Source of the DNA: Duganella phyllosphaerae
GTDB taxonomy: Bacteria > Pseudomonadota > Gammaproteobacteria > Burkholderiales > Burkholderiaceae_D
Length of the DNA stretch: 38,520 nt
Assembly (NCBI RefSeq): GCF_001758785.1
Contig: NZ_LROM01000151.1
Coordinates: forward strand, 1-38,520
Reading direction: 5' to 3'
Part shown: positions 15,585 to 25,531 of the stretch, one piece after another
Layout: each line of letters opens with the position of its first letter
How positions within the stretch are numbered: the stretch's first letter is position 1
Translations under genes and position numbers: made by a program
The notes under the pieces: model-generated
Seen by the model: the letters and a program-made list of their open reading frames with translations, nothing else
The model's database searches: none
What the model was told of the DNA's origin: nothing

Positions 15585-16142
15585 ATGGCATCAGTCAACA
15601 AAGTCATCATCGTCGGCAATCTGGGTCGCGATCCGGAGATCCGCTACATGCCTAGCGGTGATGCAATCGCCAACATTGCCGTGGCGACCTCATACAAGTC
15701 GAAAGACCGCAACACCGGTGAGCAAAAAGAGACCACCGAGTGGCACCGCATCTCGTTCTTCGGCAAGCTGGCCGAAATCGTCGGCCAGTACCTGAAAAAA
15801 GGCTCGTCGATCTACGTCGAAGGCCGCCTGCAAACCCGTAAATACACCGACAAGGACGGCGTCGAAAAGTACGCAACCGACATCGTCGCTGAAAACATGC
15901 AAATGCTGGGCGGCCGTCAAGGCGCCGGTGGCATGGACGACGGCGGCGGCTACGGTGGTGGCGCGGGCGGTGGTGGTGGTTACGGCGGTGGCAACGGCGG
16001 CGGTGGCGGATATGATGCGCCACCACAACGTCAGGCGCCAGCGCCACAGCAGCAGCGCCCGGCCATGGCGCCACCGGCACCACGCCCGGCACCAAAGCCG
16101 GCGCCGAATTTCTCGGATATGGATGACGATATCCCGTTCTGA
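15585..16142 (+). CDS. ssb: Single-stranded DNA-binding protein
   Basis: A 185-residue SSB. The N-terminal OB fold covers about residues 1-110 (starts MASVNKVIIVGNLGRDPEIR; contains TEWHRISFFGKLAEI). A glycine-rich linker of about 35 residues, then a Gln/Pro/Ala-rich stretch, leads to the conserved acidic tip DMDDDIPF, through which SSB recruits replication and repair proteins. The protein works as a homotetramer coating single-stranded DNA. The ATG follows a CAGGAG ribosome site. It has its own promoter and terminator and lies divergent to uvrA. Confidence 0.98.
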   Translation: MASVNKVIIVGNLGRDPEIRYMPSGDAIANIAVATSYKSKDRNTGEQKETTEWHRISFFGKLAEIVGQYLKKGSSIYVEGRLQTRKYTDKDGVEKYATDIVAENMQMLGGRQGAGGMDDGGGYGGGAGGGGGYGGGNGGGGGYDAPPQRQAPAPQQQRPAMAPPAPRPAPKPAPNFSDMDDDIPF

Positions 16143-16165
16143 ATCCCGAACACGCCATCGAGAAG

Positions 16166-16197
16166 CCCTGTTACTGCTGCCAGTGACAGGGTTTTTT
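16166..16197 (+). terminator. Rho-independent terminator of ssb
   Basis: CCCTGTTACTG pairs with CAGTGACAGGG (one U-G pair) across a four-base loop, followed by six T residues (16192-16197), 23 bp after the ssb stop. Confidence 0.93.
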
Positions 16198-16289
16198 ACT
16201 TCTGATGGTAATACTCGCTAGTCGTTCTTGCTGCAAATGAATTTGTCAGGTGTAATGGCCATCGGCATATAAAACAGGCAACCCTGCCC

Positions 16290-17354
16290 ATGACAGTAGA
16301 CAGTCAACTTTTACGTTCCGTCGCGTTGGCAAGTTATGGCACCGGATTTCTGCGCGGTGAATCGCCACTCGAAGACTGGTTACGGCACGGCGTGTTCTGC
16401 CAAGCGCGCTTTCAATTTCGTTCGCCTGACCAGAATGCGCTGCTGGCTGATGACTTCACGCTTTGGCTGGGCAGCCTGGCACGGTCGGGCGCCACGCGTT
16501 TGTCGCTGCATCGATCGGATGAGTTTGAGCTTGCACCACTCCCGATGTCCTGTGAATCCGATTTTACGGTGGTCGTGCACTTCGCCGAACGCTATCAGAT
16601 ATGGGTAGTCGGCAGCGAGATGGCGGCGTGGCCGGATTCATATGAATTTCCGAGCGGGAAATACTACGCCGGCGATGTCGACAGTTATTGGCTGGTCGCT
16701 GAACGACCGGGGCCACTTGAAATACCTGCCACGAAATGGGCCGAGACAGCGGCGGCAATTGCGGCAGACCTGGAGATTGACGTGCCGTCCACCGACGAGC
16801 GGGTGTCGGCCAGTGCGTTTTTCCCCGACATGTCCACGAAGCCGGAATGGGCCCGCCTGCCGCTGTTTCTCAGCCTGCCGCGCACTGCGCTTGCGCATCG
16901 TATCGTGGCCACGCTTGATTGGGAGCAAGCGCGATACGACAACGATACCAATCTAAAAAATGAAGGCAATCCTTATCTGAGCCTTGACGACGAGGGTTAC
17001 CGCAAGCTCTGCCTGTGGGCGGGCCGCCTCGACCGCTGGCTGGTCGATGTACTGCTGCGCGCTGCGAACGATGTGGACGGCGCGGGACCATTCAAACAGA
17101 TCCGGATGCCAGAAGAACTGGTATATCGCGCGGAAGAGCATACGGTGACGCAGGCATCGCAGGAATCGACTATCCCCCAGGCTGGGCGCCGGGCTCGTGG
17201 AAAATGGTCGACTCGCCTGAGCTATGTGCTGGCATTCGCGGCGCTCAGTGTTTTTGTTGTCGCAATCGCCCACATCATCGGCGCTTTCCCATGGCTGTCA
17301 ATATTTCTCAGCTTACCCCTGCTCCTGTACCTGATTGAAAGACGGGGTCTATGA
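16290..17354 (+). CDS. Uncharacterised protein with C-terminal transmembrane hairpin
   Basis: 354 residues that I cannot assign to a family. Residues 1-300 look soluble: a mixed alpha/beta segment with FARSGATRLSLHRSDEFEL-like strands, a VVVHFAERYQIWVVGSE core and an EYTH-poor helical part near 200-260. A basic linker (GRRARGKWSTR) precedes two hydrophobic helices at about 310-330 and 333-349, ending with Arg-Arg. With no N-terminal signal it would be a tail-anchored inner-membrane protein facing the cytoplasm. GC content is visibly lower than in its neighbours and it borders a broken regulator gene, so it may be an acquired segment. A weak promoter (TTGTCA at 16243, TATAAA at 16268, spacing 19) lies upstream. 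Confidence 0.6.
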   Translation: MTVDSQLLRSVALASYGTGFLRGESPLEDWLRHGVFCQARFQFRSPDQNALLADDFTLWLGSLARSGATRLSLHRSDEFELAPLPMSCESDFTVVVHFAERYQIWVVGSEMAAWPDSYEFPSGKYYAGDVDSYWLVAERPGPLEIPATKWAETAAAIAADLEIDVPSTDERVSASAFFPDMSTKPEWARLPLFLSLPRTALAHRIVATLDWEQARYDNDTNLKNEGNPYLSLDDEGYRKLCLWAGRLDRWLVDVLLRAANDVDGAGPFKQIRMPEELVYRAEEHTVTQASQESTIPQAGRRARGKWSTRLSYVLAFAALSVFVVAIAHIIGAFPWLSIFLSLPLLLYLIERRGL

Positions 17355-17382
17355 CTGGCAGCCTCTGCAATGTGGCAGACCG

Positions 17383-17595
17383 GTTTGCCAGTGAATAATA
17401 AACGGAAGTAATTGCCCGTCGTGTCCGAGCCGTTGCCCGCCTCGATTTTCGACAGCGCTTGGCGCGTGATGCCGGTGCGTGCCGCCACCGTGTCTGCGGA
17501 AAAATGACGGCGCATGCGCGCATCTTTCAAGCGGCCTCCCAAGCTTGCAGAGCACTGACGGAACTGGGATAGATAACGGTAGATGGGGATGGCAT
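17383..17595 (-). pseudogene. Frameshifted XRE-family helix-turn-helix regulator
   Basis: The minus strand reads from an ATG at 17595 as MPSPSTVIYPSSVSALQ. The frame then shifts at about 17543, after which the next frame reads LGGRLKDARMRRHFSAD, TVAARTGITRQALSKIEAG and NYFRLLFTGK. Together these are the N-terminus and HTH of a well-known XRE group (LGxRLxxARLRRxxSADTVAARAGI...), often the partner of HipA-type kinases. A single missing base explains the break. The region after NYFRLLF also fits the family poorly, and the open frame runs 130 bp into the opposite-strand gene. No hipA-like gene is present. The remnant fits a decayed toxin-antitoxin or regulatory locus, which is an inference. Confidence 0.55.
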
Positions 17596-17656
17596 AACGT
17601 AATCTATTTTAGACAAACAACGAAAATTTGTATGAAATGGCTTACGCTAAAAATAC

Positions 17657-18193
17657 TTATCCATGCGGCGACTGATCCCCCGCCGCCGCCAGCTTGCTCT
17701 CCTCACTCTTCTGCTCCACCAGCGTCGTCATCAAAATCACCGCCAATAGCTCCGCCTGCGGCGACGCATCGAGCAATTCGATGCTGTGCCGCGTCCGCAG
17801 AGTCATGATCTTGGCCTGCGCCTTGGCGATGACCTGCCCCTGGCGCGACAACTCGAATCCCATATCCCACAGCCCGCCGCGCAGGACCGCGCCGTCGTAA
17901 CGTCCGCCCACCACCGTCACCTGCCGCCGCCAGCTCCACAGCTTGCCGCGCAGCTGGAAATTTTCGTCCATGGTGCGAACGTACCAGGTGGGCGCAAACG
18001 ACAGCAGTTTGCGCCTGACCATCGCCACTTCGCGGTCGTTTTGCGTGATGCGCCATGGACGGTTGAACCAGCCCCACTGGGCGGCGGCTTCGTAGACGAC
18101 GTTGTCGTCGTCGTCGGTGATCTGGATTTTCCCCAGCAGGGACAGCAACTTGCGGGCTATGTGCAGCGTTCTGGGTGTGGCGTAACCGTTCAT
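17657..18193 (-). CDS. LURP-one-related / YxjI-like protein
   Basis: 178 residues that resemble the LURP-one/YxjI group of the tubby-like fold: repeated short beta strands with the pattern LRGKLWSWRRQVTVVGGRYDGAVLRGGLW, then VIAKAQAKIMTLRTRHSIELLDASPQAELLAVILM as the buried helix of the barrel. There is no signal peptide. The function of bacterial members is unclear; the fold is shared with phospholipid scramblases. It starts 37 bp after fumC in the same direction and may be co-transcribed, though no promoter evidence decides this. Confidence 0.6.
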   Translation of the reverse strand: MNGYATPRTLHIARKLLSLLGKIQITDDDDNVVYEAAAQWGWFNRPWRITQNDREVAMVRRKLLSFAPTWYVRTMDENFQLRGKLWSWRRQVTVVGGRYDGAVLRGGLWDMGFELSRQGQVIAKAQAKIMTLRTRHSIELLDASPQAELLAVILMTTLVEQKSEESKLAAAGDQSPHG

Positions 18194-18230
18194 GGTGGCC
18201 TTGGGCTATGGGTTCACTGCGATTTTACCG

Positions 18231-19685
<1,455 letters not shown>

Positions 19686-19711
19686 GCTGGTTCTCCTGTA
19701 CGGGTGGCATG

Positions 19712-21223
19712 TCACACATTGTCGATCTTGAGCAGGGCGGCGGTGGCTGCGCGCGTGGTGCGGCAGGCGTTGGCGTCCTGTTTCAGGTCGATGCCGTAGG
19801 TGGGGATGATGGCCTTGAGGCCGGGCAGCCAGGCGTCGTCGGTCAGCTTGGCGTCGAAGCAGCGCTGCAGGATTTCCAGCGCGATGAAGGCGGCGGTGGA
19901 CGCGCCGGGCGAGGCGCCCAGCAGTGCGACCAGCGACTTGTCGGCGGCAGATACCACTTCGGTGCCAAATTCGAGCTTGCCTTGTTCGTGCTTGAACCAG
20001 CCCGTGCTTTCGTGCGGGGCGATGGTCTGCACGCGCTGGCCGGCCACCGCTTTTTTCCAGTCCTGCTGTACCGCGTTCGGGAAGAATTCCTTGAGCGCGG
20101 CAAACTGGTGGTCGGCGCTTTGCATCACCTGGCCGATCAGGTATTCGGTCAGTTCGATGTTATCGCGCGCTACGTCGAGCAGCGGGATGATGTTGTCGTG
20201 CTTGAGGGTCGAAAATAAATCGGTTAACGACCCGTGTTTCAAGAACTTGGTGGAGAAGCCGGCGTAAGGGCCGAACAACAGCGACTGCTTGCCGCCGATG
20301 ATGCGCGTGTCCAGGTGCGGCACCGACATCGGCGGCGAGCCGCTTGCGGCCTTGCCGTACACCTTGGCGTGGTGGCGGTGACTCACCGCGTCGACGTCGC
20401 AGCGCAACCAGATGCCGCTGACCGGGAAGCCGCCATAGCCCTTCGCTTCCGGTATCTTCGATTTTTGCAGCAGCGGCAGCGCGCCGCCGCCAGCGCCGAT
20501 GAACACGAACCTGGCCGAGACAATATGTTTGGCGCCATCCTGCACATCCTTGACCGCGATGCGCCAGGTACCGTCATCCTGCCGATCGAGATCGGTCACG
20601 CGGCTGTCGTAGCGCACCGCGAAACCGGGCCGGGAAGAGAGATGGTGTACCAGCAGATGGGTGAGCGCGCCGTAATCGACGTCGGTGCCGGTGGCCATGC
20701 GGGTGGCGGCGATCGGCTGCGCAGGGTCGCGCCCCTCGATGATGAGCGGCGCCCAGGTGGCGATCACGGCCGGGTCTTCGCTGTATTCCATGCCGTGGTA
20801 GCAGTGGTGCGCCGACATGGTTTTATAGCGCTCGCGCAGGAACGCCACGTTATCTTCGCCCCAGACAAAGCTCATGTGCGGGCACGGGTGGATGAAGGCG
20901 CGCGGATCGGGAATGGCGCCGCGCCGCACCAGGTACGCCCACAGCTGGCGCGAGATATCGAACTCGGTATTTACCTCCAGCGCCTTGCTGATATCGACGC
21001 TGCCGTCCTCGCGCTGCGGGGTGTAATTGAGTTCGCAATTGGCGGCGTGGCCGGTGCCGGCGTTGTTCCAGCCGTCCGAGCTTTCCTGCGCGCAGTCGCC
21101 CAGCGCTTCGACCATCAGGATCGAGAGCGAGGGATCGAGCTCCTTGAGCATTACGCCCAGGGTGGCGCTCATGATGCCGGCGCCGATTAAAACGATGTCG
21201 TGGGTGGTGGAAGTGGATGTCAT
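19712..21223 (-). CDS. mqo: Malate:quinone oxidoreductase
   Basis: A 503-residue FAD-dependent peripheral membrane enzyme that oxidises malate to oxaloacetate and passes electrons to quinone, bypassing NAD-malate dehydrogenase. It has the FAD motif VLIGAGIMSATLG at residues 11-23, then the family blocks SSDGWNNAGTGHAANCELNYTP, HPCPHMSFVWG and, near the C-terminus, LLGASPGASTA. No signal peptide, as expected. It sits between a cupin gene (10-bp gap) and fumC (26-bp gap) and is almost certainly co-transcribed with both. Confidence 0.96.
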   Translation of the reverse strand: MTSTSTTHDIVLIGAGIMSATLGVMLKELDPSLSILMVEALGDCAQESSDGWNNAGTGHAANCELNYTPQREDGSVDISKALEVNTEFDISRQLWAYLVRRGAIPDPRAFIHPCPHMSFVWGEDNVAFLRERYKTMSAHHCYHGMEYSEDPAVIATWAPLIIEGRDPAQPIAATRMATGTDVDYGALTHLLVHHLSSRPGFAVRYDSRVTDLDRQDDGTWRIAVKDVQDGAKHIVSARFVFIGAGGGALPLLQKSKIPEAKGYGGFPVSGIWLRCDVDAVSHRHHAKVYGKAASGSPPMSVPHLDTRIIGGKQSLLFGPYAGFSTKFLKHGSLTDLFSTLKHDNIIPLLDVARDNIELTEYLIGQVMQSADHQFAALKEFFPNAVQQDWKKAVAGQRVQTIAPHESTGWFKHEQGKLEFGTEVVSAADKSLVALLGASPGASTAAFIALEILQRCFDAKLTDDAWLPGLKAIIPTYGIDLKQDANACRTTRAATAALLKIDNV

Positions 21224-21232
21224 GATGGTCCT

Positions 21233-21622
21233 TTAAGAGGCGGTCGAAGGTTGAAACAGGGCGGCGACGTCGGCGTCCACGATCACGTAGGCGCGGCGCC
21301 ACGGCTGGTCGTCGATCAGCCGCCAACTGTGGCCGCTGCCGGTGGTATCTTCGGCCAGCAGCAGGTCGCCCGGGCGAATGACAAAAGTGGCGCCAGCGAT
21401 GGTCTTGAATTCCAGCGTACCGGCGAGCGTGATTACCAGCTGGCGCGTGGGGGCGTGGTGCGGGGCGAAGGCGCCGCCCGACCGTGTTTCGCGAAACGAG
21501 ATGCTGCGGGCGCCCAGCACATGACTGAGCACGTCGCCGCGCTCACCGTGGGGCAGGGCGATCGAGCCCTCCTCGAATACGGAATTGCCTGCTTCGGTCC
21601 AGATGCGTACACAGCGAATCAT
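21233..21622 (-). CDS. Cupin-domain protein, first gene of the mqo-fumC operon
   Basis: A 129-residue small cupin. Strand pattern and motifs fit a single double-stranded beta-helix: HHAPTRQLVITLAGTLEF (metal-type His pair, about residues 54-72), then IRPGDLLLAEDTTGSGHSW with a further His. Such proteins bind a metal or small acid and may be enzymes or sensors. It ends 10 bp before mqo. A -10-like TATAGT lies upstream on the minus strand (about 21655-21660) with no good -35. The function in malate metabolism is unknown; a ligand sensor is possible but not shown. Confidence 0.75.
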   Translation of the reverse strand: MIRCVRIWTEAGNSVFEEGSIALPHGERGDVLSHVLGARSISFRETRSGGAFAPHHAPTRQLVITLAGTLEFKTIAGATFVIRPGDLLLAEDTTGSGHSWRLIDDQPWRRAYVIVDADVAALFQPSTAS

Positions 21623-21750
21623 TGCGTGTTCCTTTTAGGGGGCGGTGAAATCACTATAGCGGCGTTTCAATCGTGCGCTCACCCGCCTCTCATCAGGCAT
21701 GCGGCTCTGTCATAAGGCAGGGCATGGCTGCTACCTGACCAGATGGCAGG

Positions 21751-21778
21751 TTGCATGCGCAGCGCGGCTGGGTATAGT
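21751..21778 (+). promoter_or_regulatory. Predicted promoter of the VOC-porin pair
   Basis: TTGCAT (21751-21756), a 16-bp spacer and TATAGT (21773-21778) lie 36 bp before the start codon at 21815. A GAATTC palindrome follows the -10. Confidence 0.5.
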
Positions 21779-21814
21779 GAATTCACGGTTTCCCATCTTC
21801 CCCAGGAGTGATTC

Positions 21815-22711
21815 ATGACTACCAACACCATCCGCAATCGCATCGCTTCCGCCATGTTCTCCCTCGCCCTGGTCGCGCCGGCGCTGGCGCTGGCCGCGCC
21901 CGATGTCGCGGTCGCACCGCAGTACGACACCACCCACGTGTACGTGGCCAACGCCGATCTCGATGCCTTCGTGAACAGCTTTGTCGGCACCTTCGGCGGC
22001 AAGGCTTCGCCGCGCGCGGTGTTTACCGTCACGCCAACGCCGAGCAAGACCGCCTCGCAATACGTGCAAACGCCGGTGGGCATGTTGTCGGTGTTCGCCT
22101 TCCAGACGCCGATTCCGTATGGCTTCGGTAATGAACGCACCGGCTACCTGGTCACCGACATCAACACCGCCCGCGATGCGGCAGTGGAAGCGGGGGCCGA
22201 CGTGGTGGTGGAGCCGTTCGACGATCCGATCGGCAAGGATGTACTGATCCAGTGGGCCGGCGGCGTGAACATGCAGTTGTACTGGCATACCAAGGCGCCG
22301 TCGTATGCGCCGCTGCACTCGGTGCCCGACAACCGCGTGTATGTCTCCAAGGTCTCGGCCGATAAATTCGTCACGCAGTTCAAGACCTTCGCCCATGCCA
22401 AGGTCGTGGCCGACGGCCAGATCGACGGCGGCGAAATCGGCCGCGCCGGCGACACCATCCGCCGCGTGAAGCTGGAATCGAAATTCGGCAAGATGACGGT
22501 GTTCGTCACCGATGGCAAGCTGACCTTCCCGTACGGCCGCGAGACCACCGGCTACCAGGTCGACGACATGGCGGCCACGCTGGAAAAAGCCGCCGCCAAC
22601 GGCGCCACCGTGCTGGCGGCCCCACGCCAGACCAGCACCGGCAATATGTCGGCGATGCTGCAATTCCCGGGCGGTTACATCAGCGAGATTCACGATGCAG
22701 CCAAGCGCTAA
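21815..22711 (+). CDS. Exported double VOC (glyoxalase-like) protein
   Basis: 298 residues: a Sec signal peptide (residues 1-27, ending ALALAAP), then two VOC-like halves, about 38-170 and 180-295. Each has the strand pattern of the glyoxalase/bleomycin-resistance fold, including HVYVANADLDAFVNSFVGTFGG and GYLVTDINTARDAAVEAGADVV in the first and RVYVSKVSADKFVTQF and GYQVDDMAATLEKAAANGATVL in the second. A periplasmic location is unusual for this mostly cytosolic superfamily. The ribosome site is AGGAG. The stop lies 17 bp inside the next gene, so translation of the two is coupled. The enzymatic activity is unknown; few obvious metal ligands are conserved. Confidence 0.75.
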   Translation: MTTNTIRNRIASAMFSLALVAPALALAAPDVAVAPQYDTTHVYVANADLDAFVNSFVGTFGGKASPRAVFTVTPTPSKTASQYVQTPVGMLSVFAFQTPIPYGFGNERTGYLVTDINTARDAAVEAGADVVVEPFDDPIGKDVLIQWAGGVNMQLYWHTKAPSYAPLHSVPDNRVYVSKVSADKFVTQFKTFAHAKVVADGQIDGGEIGRAGDTIRRVKLESKFGKMTVFVTDGKLTFPYGRETTGYQVDDMAATLEKAAANGATVLAAPRQTSTGNMSAMLQFPGGYISEIHDAAKR

Positions 22712-24176
22712 AGTCAGCATGAAAGCGGCGCGCCGTCAGCACATTCCACGCTTGCTGGCTTTGCTGGTCGGTGCCGTGGGCGGCGTGAGCGCGCTGCCCG
22801 GTGTGGCCGGCGCCCAGGCGCTCACTGCGCAAACCGCAGCGGCGCCAACGCCAGCGGTGTGCGACGTCAAGCGCCCCGCCATCAACTTCAATCGCTGGGC
22901 CGAGAACTGGGACGTGCTGGCCAACCCGTGCCTGCCGCGCCAGCCTCTCGACGGTCTGAAATACATCCCGCTCGGCGATGGCAGCTCCTACCTGTCGCTG
23001 GGCGCCGGCCTGCGCGAACGCTACGAACATATCGATGCGCCCGCGTACGGCGCCGGCAGCGCGCCGGCCGACGGCTACGTGATCCAGCGCGCCAATGTCC
23101 ATGCGGACCTGCGCCTGGGCTCCTACGTGCAGGTGTTCGGCCAGTTGGTCGATGCGCGCACGTTCGAGAAAAAAACCATCGCCCCGCCCGACCGCGACAA
23201 GTTCGATGTCGAGCAGCTGTTCGTGACCGTGGCCGTCCCGACGGAAAACGGCGCGGTCAAGATGCGCGTGGGCCGGCAGGAGATGGCCTTCGACTTGCAG
23301 CGCTTTATCGCCGCGCGCGACGGCCCCAATGTACGGCAGTCGTTCGACGGCGTATGGGCCGACTGGGAGCATGGCCCGTGGCGGGTGATCGGCTACGTCA
23401 CGCAGCCGGTACAAAACCGCAGCGAGAAATCGTTCGACGATTATTCCAACGGCCACCTGACCCTGAACGGTCTGCGCCTGGAGCGGCAGGGCTTCGGTCC
23501 CGGCGATATCTCCGGCTACTACTCGCGCTACCGCCGCGACGACGCGCGCTTTCTCGACGCCACCGGCAACGAGCGCCGCGATGTCTACGATTTGCGGTAC
23601 AGCGGCGTGACCGGCAATGTCGACTGGGACGTGGAAGGCATGTTGCAGCACGGCCAGGTGGGGGCCAAGCGCGCGTCCGCGTGGGCGCTCGGTTCCATCG
23701 CCGGCTTCACCTTCGCCAATACCACCTGGTCGCCGCGCCTGGGCCTGCAGTTCGACATGGCCTCGGGCGACAAGCATGGCGGCGACGGCAAACTGGGTAC
23801 CTTCAACCCGCTGTTCGCCAACGGCTATTACTTCTCGCTGGCTGGGCTGACCGGCTACAGCAACCTGATCCACGTAAAACCCTCGGTCAAGGTCAAGCCG
23901 ACCAAGACGTTAAGCGTGACCACGGCGCTGGGCCTGCAATGGCGCCAGACCACCGGCGACGCGGTGTACGTGCAAAGCATGGCAGGCGTGCCACGCACGG
24001 CAGGACAAGGCTCGCGCTGGACCGGCGCCTACGCCCAGCTGCGCACCGACTGGGCAGTCACGCCCAACGTGACGGCGTCGCTGGAGGCCGTGCATTTCCA
24101 GGTGGGCGACAGCTTGCGCCGGGCCGGCGGGCGTGATGTGGATTACCTGGGCATGGAGTTGAAGTTCGGGTGGTGA
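22695..24176 (+). CDS. Alginate-export-family outer-membrane beta-barrel (AlgE-like porin)
   Basis: 493 residues: a signal peptide (about 1-40, ending VAGAQA), a short linker, then beta-strands typical of the alginate_exp family. Visible features are RPAINFNRWAENWDVLANP, SYLSLGAGLRERYE, MRVGRQEMAFDLQRFIAARDGPNVRQSFDGVWADW and a C-terminal strand ending in aromatic FGW for barrel assembly. The length equals that of P. aeruginosa AlgE. No alginate genes are nearby, so the barrel probably passes another anionic sugar or small acid. It overlaps the exported VOC gene by 17 bp. The start may also be the ATG at 22719. Confidence 0.85.
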   Translation: MQPSAKVSMKAARRQHIPRLLALLVGAVGGVSALPGVAGAQALTAQTAAAPTPAVCDVKRPAINFNRWAENWDVLANPCLPRQPLDGLKYIPLGDGSSYLSLGAGLRERYEHIDAPAYGAGSAPADGYVIQRANVHADLRLGSYVQVFGQLVDARTFEKKTIAPPDRDKFDVEQLFVTVAVPTENGAVKMRVGRQEMAFDLQRFIAARDGPNVRQSFDGVWADWEHGPWRVIGYVTQPVQNRSEKSFDDYSNGHLTLNGLRLERQGFGPGDISGYYSRYRRDDARFLDATGNERRDVYDLRYSGVTGNVDWDVEGMLQHGQVGAKRASAWALGSIAGFTFANTTWSPRLGLQFDMASGDKHGGDGKLGTFNPLFANGYYFSLAGLTGYSNLIHVKPSVKVKPTKTLSVTTALGLQWRQTTGDAVYVQSMAGVPRTAGQGSRWTGAYAQLRTDWAVTPNVTASLEAVHFQVGDSLRRAGGRDVDYLGMELKFGW

Positions 24177-24186
24177 CACGCGGGGT

Positions 24187-24420
24187 TCACCCGCGCCGCC
24201 ATCCCGCCAGCCGCTGGCTTGCCCCATGCACCAGCGGCCCGCACAGCATCACCACCGTAAACGCCGCCGGCCACGCGGCCATGAAGGCGTACTGCCAGCG
24301 CAATAGAAAGTCGGGGTGCAGCCCGATATTGAGCCAGGTGACCCAGCCGCTCATCAGCGACGACATCAGCAACGACATCAGCAGCGCAAACACCAGCCGC
24401 AGGCGGAACATTTCAGACAT
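24187..24420 (-). CDS. DUF2798 family small membrane protein
   Basis: 77 residues with two transmembrane helices (about 7-29 and 43-64) and the motifs LMSSLMSGWVTWLN and WQYAFMAAWPAAFTVV of the DUF2798 family. An ideal AGGAGGT ribosome site precedes the ATG. It is transcribed away from the LysR gene across 92 bp, which suggests the LysR protein controls it. The function is unknown in the family. Confidence 0.85.
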   Translation of the reverse strand: MSEMFRLRLVFALLMSLLMSSLMSGWVTWLNIGLHPDFLLRWQYAFMAAWPAAFTVVMLCGPLVHGASQRLAGWRRG

Positions 24421-24512
24421 GGCACCTCCTTGAAAGTAAAGACACAGCGTAGTTGCTTGCAGCTATCTATACTAGAGCCATAAATTCAATTTCAAATTCC
24501 GGAAATGAAATC

Positions 24513-25412
24513 ATGCTCGATGATTTGGCCCTGTTCGTGACCATCGTGGAGGAGGGCAGCCTCAATGCTGCCGCCCTGCGCGAAAATCTGCCGCCGGCCA
24601 CCGTCACGCGGCGCCTGCAAAAGCTGGAAAGTGAACTCGGCTACCGCCTGCTCAACCGCAGCGCGCGCCGCCTGCAGCCTACTGCCGAAGGCTGGCAATA
24701 CTACGAGCGTTGCCGGCCGCTGGTGCGGGCGCTGCGCCAGGCCACGCAGCAACTGGATGCCAGCCTGTCCGATATCTCGGGCACGATCCGGGTGCTGGCG
24801 CCGGTCAACTTTGCCAGCGGCCTGCTCACGCCGGCCTGGGCCAGCTTTCTGCACCAGTACCCGGACATCAAGCTGGAACTGGAAATGTCGAACCGCCTGC
24901 AAGACCTGGTGGCCAGCGGCGCCGACCTGGCGATCCGGGTCGGGTCACTCGACGATTCGTCGCTGATGCAGCGGCGCCTGGGCAGCGCCGGGCTGGTAAT
25001 GGTGGCGGCGCCGTCTTACCTGGCGCGCGCGGGCGTGCCGCAAGATCCGTCGCAACTGGACCAGCATCAACTGATCGTCGCCGAGCCGCTGCGTACCTGG
25101 CGCCTGCGCCGGCCCGTTGACGGCGCCGAGGTGGTGGTTCAGCCGCAGGCCCGGGCGCGCCTGCGCGTGAACGAGATGCGCCTTGCCGTGGAGATGGCCC
25201 ACGCGGGGCTGGGCATCCTGCTGTGTCCGGTGCTGCAAAGCCGGCTGGAAGTGGCTGACGGCAGCCTGGTGCGGGTGCTGCCCGAGTGGATGCCCGAGCC
25301 GCGCCACGTTTATGCGGTCTGGACCCAGCGCCGCTACCTGCCGGCGCGGGTGCGGGTATTGCTCGAACACTTGGCCGACTTCGCCGCCGCCACGCCTTCG
25401 CTGCAACAGTAA
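24513..25412 (+). CDS. LysR-family transcriptional regulator
   Basis: 299 residues. The N-terminal winged HTH (residues 1-60) contains LALFVTIVEEGSLNAAALRENLPPATVTRRLQKLESELGYRLLNR. The effector-binding domain spans about 90-290 (IRVLAPVNFASGLLTPAW ... LAVEMAHAGLGILLCPVLQ). The start at 24513 fits the family N-terminus; the open frame begins 60 bp upstream. The divergent DUF2798 gene is the likely target, through the shared AT-rich 24421-24512 intergenic segment. The effector is unknown. Confidence 0.92.
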   Translation: MLDDLALFVTIVEEGSLNAAALRENLPPATVTRRLQKLESELGYRLLNRSARRLQPTAEGWQYYERCRPLVRALRQATQQLDASLSDISGTIRVLAPVNFASGLLTPAWASFLHQYPDIKLELEMSNRLQDLVASGADLAIRVGSLDDSSLMQRRLGSAGLVMVAAPSYLARAGVPQDPSQLDQHQLIVAEPLRTWRLRRPVDGAEVVVQPQARARLRVNEMRLAVEMAHAGLGILLCPVLQSRLEVADGSLVRVLPEWMPEPRHVYAVWTQRRYLPARVRVLLEHLADFAAATPSLQQ

Positions 25413-25531
25413 CCACCACAATATCCGTCAAGAAACCAAGTTGTGTTCTACAGCGAACATAGTGCAGCCAGGGATGCCCCTAGAATCGACGAGGACGATT
25501 CCCGTATTTTCTCCATTCTTCAGGACACCCC

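Noticed and set aside
15950..16015. Gly-rich tandem sequence as a possible minisatellite or separate gene
   Set aside because: It encodes the normal flexible linker of SSB.
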